Shown here: positions 61,260 through 64,000 of the stretch, in pieces
Layout: each line of letters starts with the position of its first letter
How positions within the stretch are numbered: the first letter of the stretch is position 1
DNA from: Mucilaginibacter sp.
GTDB taxonomy: Bacteria; Bacteroidota; Bacteroidia; Sphingobacteriales; Sphingobacteriaceae
DNA: 64,000 nt
Direction of reading: 5' to 3'
Assembly: GCA_028288305.1 (NCBI GenBank)
Contig: JAQBOA010000059.1
Location: forward strand, 53,507 to 117,506
Notes under the pieces: model-generated
Database searches by the model: none
What the model saw: only the letters and a program-made list of their open reading frames with translations
What the model was told of the DNA's origin: nothing
Made by a program: the position numbers and the translations under genes

Positions 61260-61344
61260 TATTTATGTAAACTTTTACAAACACATTACAATGGCTTGCT
61301 ATAATAATGAGCATCAGCAACACAATCACAGATTGACAATGAAT

Positions 61345-61445
61345 AGCGATAAAGCAGATAATCCATAAAGCCCTAAACATGAAATAATGATGACAAAGTG
61401 GGCAAATAAATTAAAGATGCCTCCCATCTGTTGTTCTCCTTTTAG
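61345..61445 (-). pseudogene. Relic of an FtsX/MacB-type permease gene
   Basis: This stretch matches 62828-62920 of the permease gene below on the same strand, base for base over long blocks (e.g. GATAATCCATAAAGCCCTAA and GCCTCCCATCTGTTGTTCTC), with scattered changes. It is too short and out of frame to be a gene. Confidence 0.75.
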
Positions 61446-61877
61446 TTCTTGCCCTGCCAGAATGAAAAATAGTTTATTTTTTTTTAATAAATTCGAATTG
61501 TGTACTTAACTATAGATTAAGCAGTTGAAGTGTGTGAAAGTTTATTTCATTTCAAATATTGGCTCTATTTGGATTATTTATGTCAGCGAAAGGCAATATC
61601 CATCAAATTAAAGCGTCTTAACAGGTATAAAAGTGTTTGAAAGTACTTAAAACTATTTTGAACATCTGTAATAAGATATTGTCGCAGTATTTAACTTAAA
61701 GTTACAACTATGCACTATACTTTATAATACGAAGGCAAACCAGCCGCCAGTTCCAGAGCATTTATTTTTCATTTAAACCGGGTTTACTGGTGTTCAAACC
61801 AGCATATAAGCTATTTTTTTTATATGTTCCAAATACGCATTAATAACAATTTTTAACATAAACTAATAATCAAATTA
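61446..61877. other. Intergenic region without recognisable genes
   Basis: 432 AT-rich bases between the permease relic and the ferritin-like gene. No long open frame, RNA gene or strong hairpin was seen. It should hold the promoter of the downstream gene, but no exact -7 match was found. Confidence 0.5.
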
Positions 61878-62390
61878 ATGGAAACACAAACAATGAAAGT
61901 AACAAATTTAAAACTCAAGGAGTTTTTTGTTCACCAACTAAGGGATATCTATTGGGCAGAAAAAAAACTGTTTAAAACACTGCCTAAGCTACAGGATGCA
62001 GCAACGACATCTGAGTTAAAGGATGCCTTTGGTCAACATCGCCATCAGGCACAGACTCATATTGATAGGCTGGAGCAGGTATTTGGCATGGTTAATGAAA
62101 AAATAGACTCCACTAAATGTTCAGCTATAGCCGATATTGTGGATGAGGGTGAGGATATTATTGACGAAACAAATAAAGGCACCGCTCAAAGGGATACAGG
62201 CCTCATCTTTACTGGTCAGAAAGCCGAACATTATAAAATAGCCACCTATAACGGGTTGGTTAACCTGGCTAAAAACATGGGCTTTAATAATGCAGCGGAA
62301 GTTTTAAAGCAGACATTGACCGAGGATAGGGAAGCTGACGCTAGGCTGACTCACATTGCTGAAAAAAATGTCAATTACCAGTTAAATTAG
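61878..62390 (+). CDS. YciE/YciF ferritin-like family protein (DUF892)
   Basis: 170 residues, a four-helix ferritin-like fold: LKEFFVHQLRDIYWAEKKLFKTLPKL, HRHQAQTHIDRLEQVFGM, GLIFTGQKAEHYKIATYNGLVNLAKNMG and LTEDREADARLTHIAEKNVN. Conserved acidic and His residues in helices 1-4 suggest a di-metal site. Members are stress-related and of uncertain enzymatic role. Monocistronic, followed by a strong terminator. Confidence 0.92.
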   Translation: METQTMKVTNLKLKEFFVHQLRDIYWAEKKLFKTLPKLQDAATTSELKDAFGQHRHQAQTHIDRLEQVFGMVNEKIDSTKCSAIADIVDEGEDIIDETNKGTAQRDTGLIFTGQKAEHYKIATYNGLVNLAKNMGFNNAAEVLKQTLTEDREADARLTHIAEKNVNYQLN

Positions 62391-62435
62391 AAATAAGATA
62401 AATTAAAAACCATATTTTATTTATTAATAAACTGC

Positions 62436-62470
62436 AAAAACCAGTATTCTTCAATGAATACTGGTTTTTT
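62436..62470. terminator. Bidirectional rho-independent terminator
   Basis: AAAACCAGTATTC pairs with GAATACTGGTTTT around a 6-base loop, with T-runs on both sides. It separates the converging ferritin-like and permease genes. Confidence 0.88.
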
Positions 62471-62521
62471 ATGTCTACGTTGTTTTGTCACAAACAATCT
62501 GTAGGTTGTTCTAAACCACCT

Positions 62522-64000
62522 CTACTCAGTTCTCAAACTTTTAATAGGATTAACTATCGCCACTTTTACAGACTCATAACTAACCGTTAACCAGGCAATG
62601 ATCAAAGCTGCCAGGGAAGCTGTAAAAAAGACAATCCAGCCAACATTAATATGGTAAGCGAAGCTGTTTAACCAACTGTTAACAGCAAACCACGAAAGCG
62701 GTATAGCAATGGCTATCGCAATAAGCATAAGCCTGGTAAATCCTGACGATAATAGAAAAACAATGTTAAATAGGGAAGCACCCAATACCTTGCGCACGCC
62801 TATTTCCTTGGTGCGCTGTTCGGCCATGAAAGCGGATAATCCATAAAGCCCTAAACAGGAAATAAATATGGCAAAGAGGGCAAATAAATTAAAAATGCCT
62901 CCCATCTGTTGTTCTCCCTTATAAAGATTGGCCAAATCCTGGTCAAGGAAATCATATTTAAAAGGATAAGCCGGGTTGAGTTGCTGACTTATTTTAGCTA
63001 AAGCATTAATGGTTTCGGCTGTATTTCCACTTGGAGCCCTTACCACTACAAATCCACCGTATTTGTTTAAACGGAGAACAATCGGTTCAATGGCCTGTTG
63101 AATCGGCTTAAAATTAAAATCTTTTACAACTCCAATAATATTGCCTTTCATATTTCCAAACGTTAAAGATTTACCAACCACCGTGGCTGGCGTTAGTCCC
63201 ATAATACCAGCCATTTTTTCATTCACTACGTAATTGTTTGAATCTGCTATAAATACCGGTGAAAAACTTCTGCCGCTTAATAGCTTCATTTTAAAAACAT
63301 CGATAAAGTTCTCGTCTATGTTTAAAGAAGGAATAACAATTTGCGACCTGGGATCTTTTCCTTCCCATTGCACACCCAATGTACCGCTGATCAGGTTGGT
63401 AGGAAGATCAGAAACAATGGTGAAATCACTTGTAAGCACATTTCTTTTAAGTTCAGTTTTCAACGTCTGTTGCTTGCCATAAATGTCTCCGGTCATGGGC
63501 ATGTATAACAGGTTATCCTTTGCAAAGCCAGGATTCCTGTTTTTGATGAACTTAAGCTGGTTGTAAATGGTTACAGTGCCAATCAATAGTATAATAGAGA
63601 CAATAAATTGGGTCACTACCAGGCCATTACGGAATAATAAATTGCCGCCCATTGATTTCATATTTCCTTTAAGCACTTTAACAGGATTAAATCCGGACAA
63701 AAATAGGGCAGGGTAACTTCCTGAAATTAACCCTGTTATCAGTGCAATTCCAAACAGGCTTAGCCAGAACTTCGCATCCGAAAAGGGAATAATCAATTTT
63801 TTATCAGCCAGGTTATTAAACATTGGCAGAAATAAAAATACTATCGCAATCGCTAAAAACAAGGCGAAAAAAGAAATGAGCAAGGACTCGCCCAAAAATT
63901 GTACGATCAGCTGCCCGCGTATGGCCCCCGACACTTTACGCAATCCAATTTCTTTAGCTCTTCGTGCAGAACGGGCCGTTGCCAGGTTCATAAAGTTGAT
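62522..64000 (-). CDS. FtsX/MacB-type ABC transporter permease (5' end beyond window)
   Basis: At least 492 residues, still open at the right edge; the full family length is about 790-800. Visible are the first FtsX-domain end (MNLATARSARRAKEIGLRKVSGAIRGQLIVQFLGESLLISF), the MacB-type periplasmic core (FTIVSDLPTNLISG...FIDVFKMKLLSGRSF), and the last FtsX domain with QRTKEIGVRKVLGASLFNIVFLLSSGFTRLMLIA. The Met at 63991 lies inside the conserved INFMNLATARSARR segment, so it is not a start. These permeases work with an ABC ATPase in export of peptides or lipids. Confidence 0.92.
   Translation of the reverse strand: MNFMNLATARSARRAKEIGLRKVSGAIRGQLIVQFLGESLLISFFALFLAIAIVFLFLPMFNNLADKKLIIPFSDAKFWLSLFGIALITGLISGSYPALFLSGFNPVKVLKGNMKSMGGNLLFRNGLVVTQFIVSIILLIGTVTIYNQLKFIKNRNPGFAKDNLLYMPMTGDIYGKQQTLKTELKRNVLTSDFTIVSDLPTNLISGTLGVQWEGKDPRSQIVIPSLNIDENFIDVFKMKLLSGRSFSPVFIADSNNYVVNEKMAGIMGLTPATVVGKSLTFGNMKGNIIGVVKDFNFKPIQQAIEPIVLRLNKYGGFVVVRAPSGNTAETINALAKISQQLNPAYPFKYDFLDQDLANLYKGEQQMGGIFNLFALFAIFISCLGLYGLSAFMAEQRTKEIGVRKVLGASLFNIVFLLSSGFTRLMLIAIAIAIPLSWFAVNSWLNSFAYHINVGWIVFFTASLAALIIAWLTVSYESVKVAIVNPIKSLRTE

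Noticed and set aside
61117..61368. An 83-residue plus-strand frame
   Set aside because: It overlaps the start and promoter/operator of the minus-strand membrane protein gene, runs into the permease relic and has no recognisable features.

Overview
This window is chromosomal DNA from a member of the Bacteroidota, most likely Sphingobacteriaceae (Mucilaginibacter/Pedobacter-like). The evidence is: a SusC/SusD pair with an ECF sigma factor and FecR-type anti-sigma factor, GH32 and GH29 secreted glycosidases, AT-rich intergenic DNA without Shine-Dalgarno sequences, several upstream boxes of the Bacteroidota -7 type (TAnnTTTG, some with a TTG about 16-21 bases upstream), and many small palindromic intergenic repeats. 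Genus assignment is inference. No insertion sequence, prophage or CRISPR array was seen.

Layout. 0-3 kb: edge-truncated serine hydrolase, AraC regulator and SDR. 3.2-5.1 kb: a CHAT caspase-like protease with TPR repeats beside a Trypco1-domain protein, which looks like a conflict/defence module. 5.5-9.6 kb: an accessory operon (VOC, two DoxX, DinB, AHSA1, MATE). 9.7-15.8 kb: sugar-related genes (YhcH/YiaL, SDR, serine hydrolase, Gfo/Idh/MocA oxidoreductase, double-DUF1080 protein). 15.9-18.3 kb: cydAB. 18.4-23 kb: two outer-membrane barrels around a PAP2/haloperoxidase lipoprotein. 23-26 kb: RidA, D-threonine-aldolase-like enzyme and dipeptidase. 26-32 kb: universal stress protein, SDR, ModE-like regulator, GH32, outer-membrane protein, L,D-transpeptidase and an orphan FecR N-terminal fragment. 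32-46 kb: a polysaccharide-utilisation-like locus (ECF sigma, FecR, SusC, SusD, a VCBS/ASPIC protein, a second PAP2/haloperoxidase) with a divergent GH29 fucosidase. 46-49.8 kb: tRNA-Leu(UAG), metal-receptor protein, kdsD, kdsA, hscB, tRNA-Leu(CAA).

49.8-52.4 kb is the most unusual stretch. Downstream of an intact tRNA-Leu(CAA) plus terminator there are three partial copies of the same tRNA/terminator unit. They are interleaved with a RelE/ParE-type toxin-antitoxin pair, a VapC-type pair and an unknown gene. This looks like repeated accretion of small cargo cassettes at a tRNA site, with no integrase in view.

53.3-57.2 kb is a five-gene overlapping stressosome operon: RsbR, RsbS, RsbT, an ATPase-SpoIIE phosphatase fusion, and a histidine kinase with an extra degenerate ATPase-like N-terminus. 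57.4-61.2 kb holds membrane proteins, an SDR, a gene broken by a one-base frameshift, and a winged-helix regulator with two matching palindromes that are candidate operators. The right end has a YciE/F ferritin-like gene, a small relic of an ABC permease gene, and an FtsX/MacB-type permease cut by the window edge.
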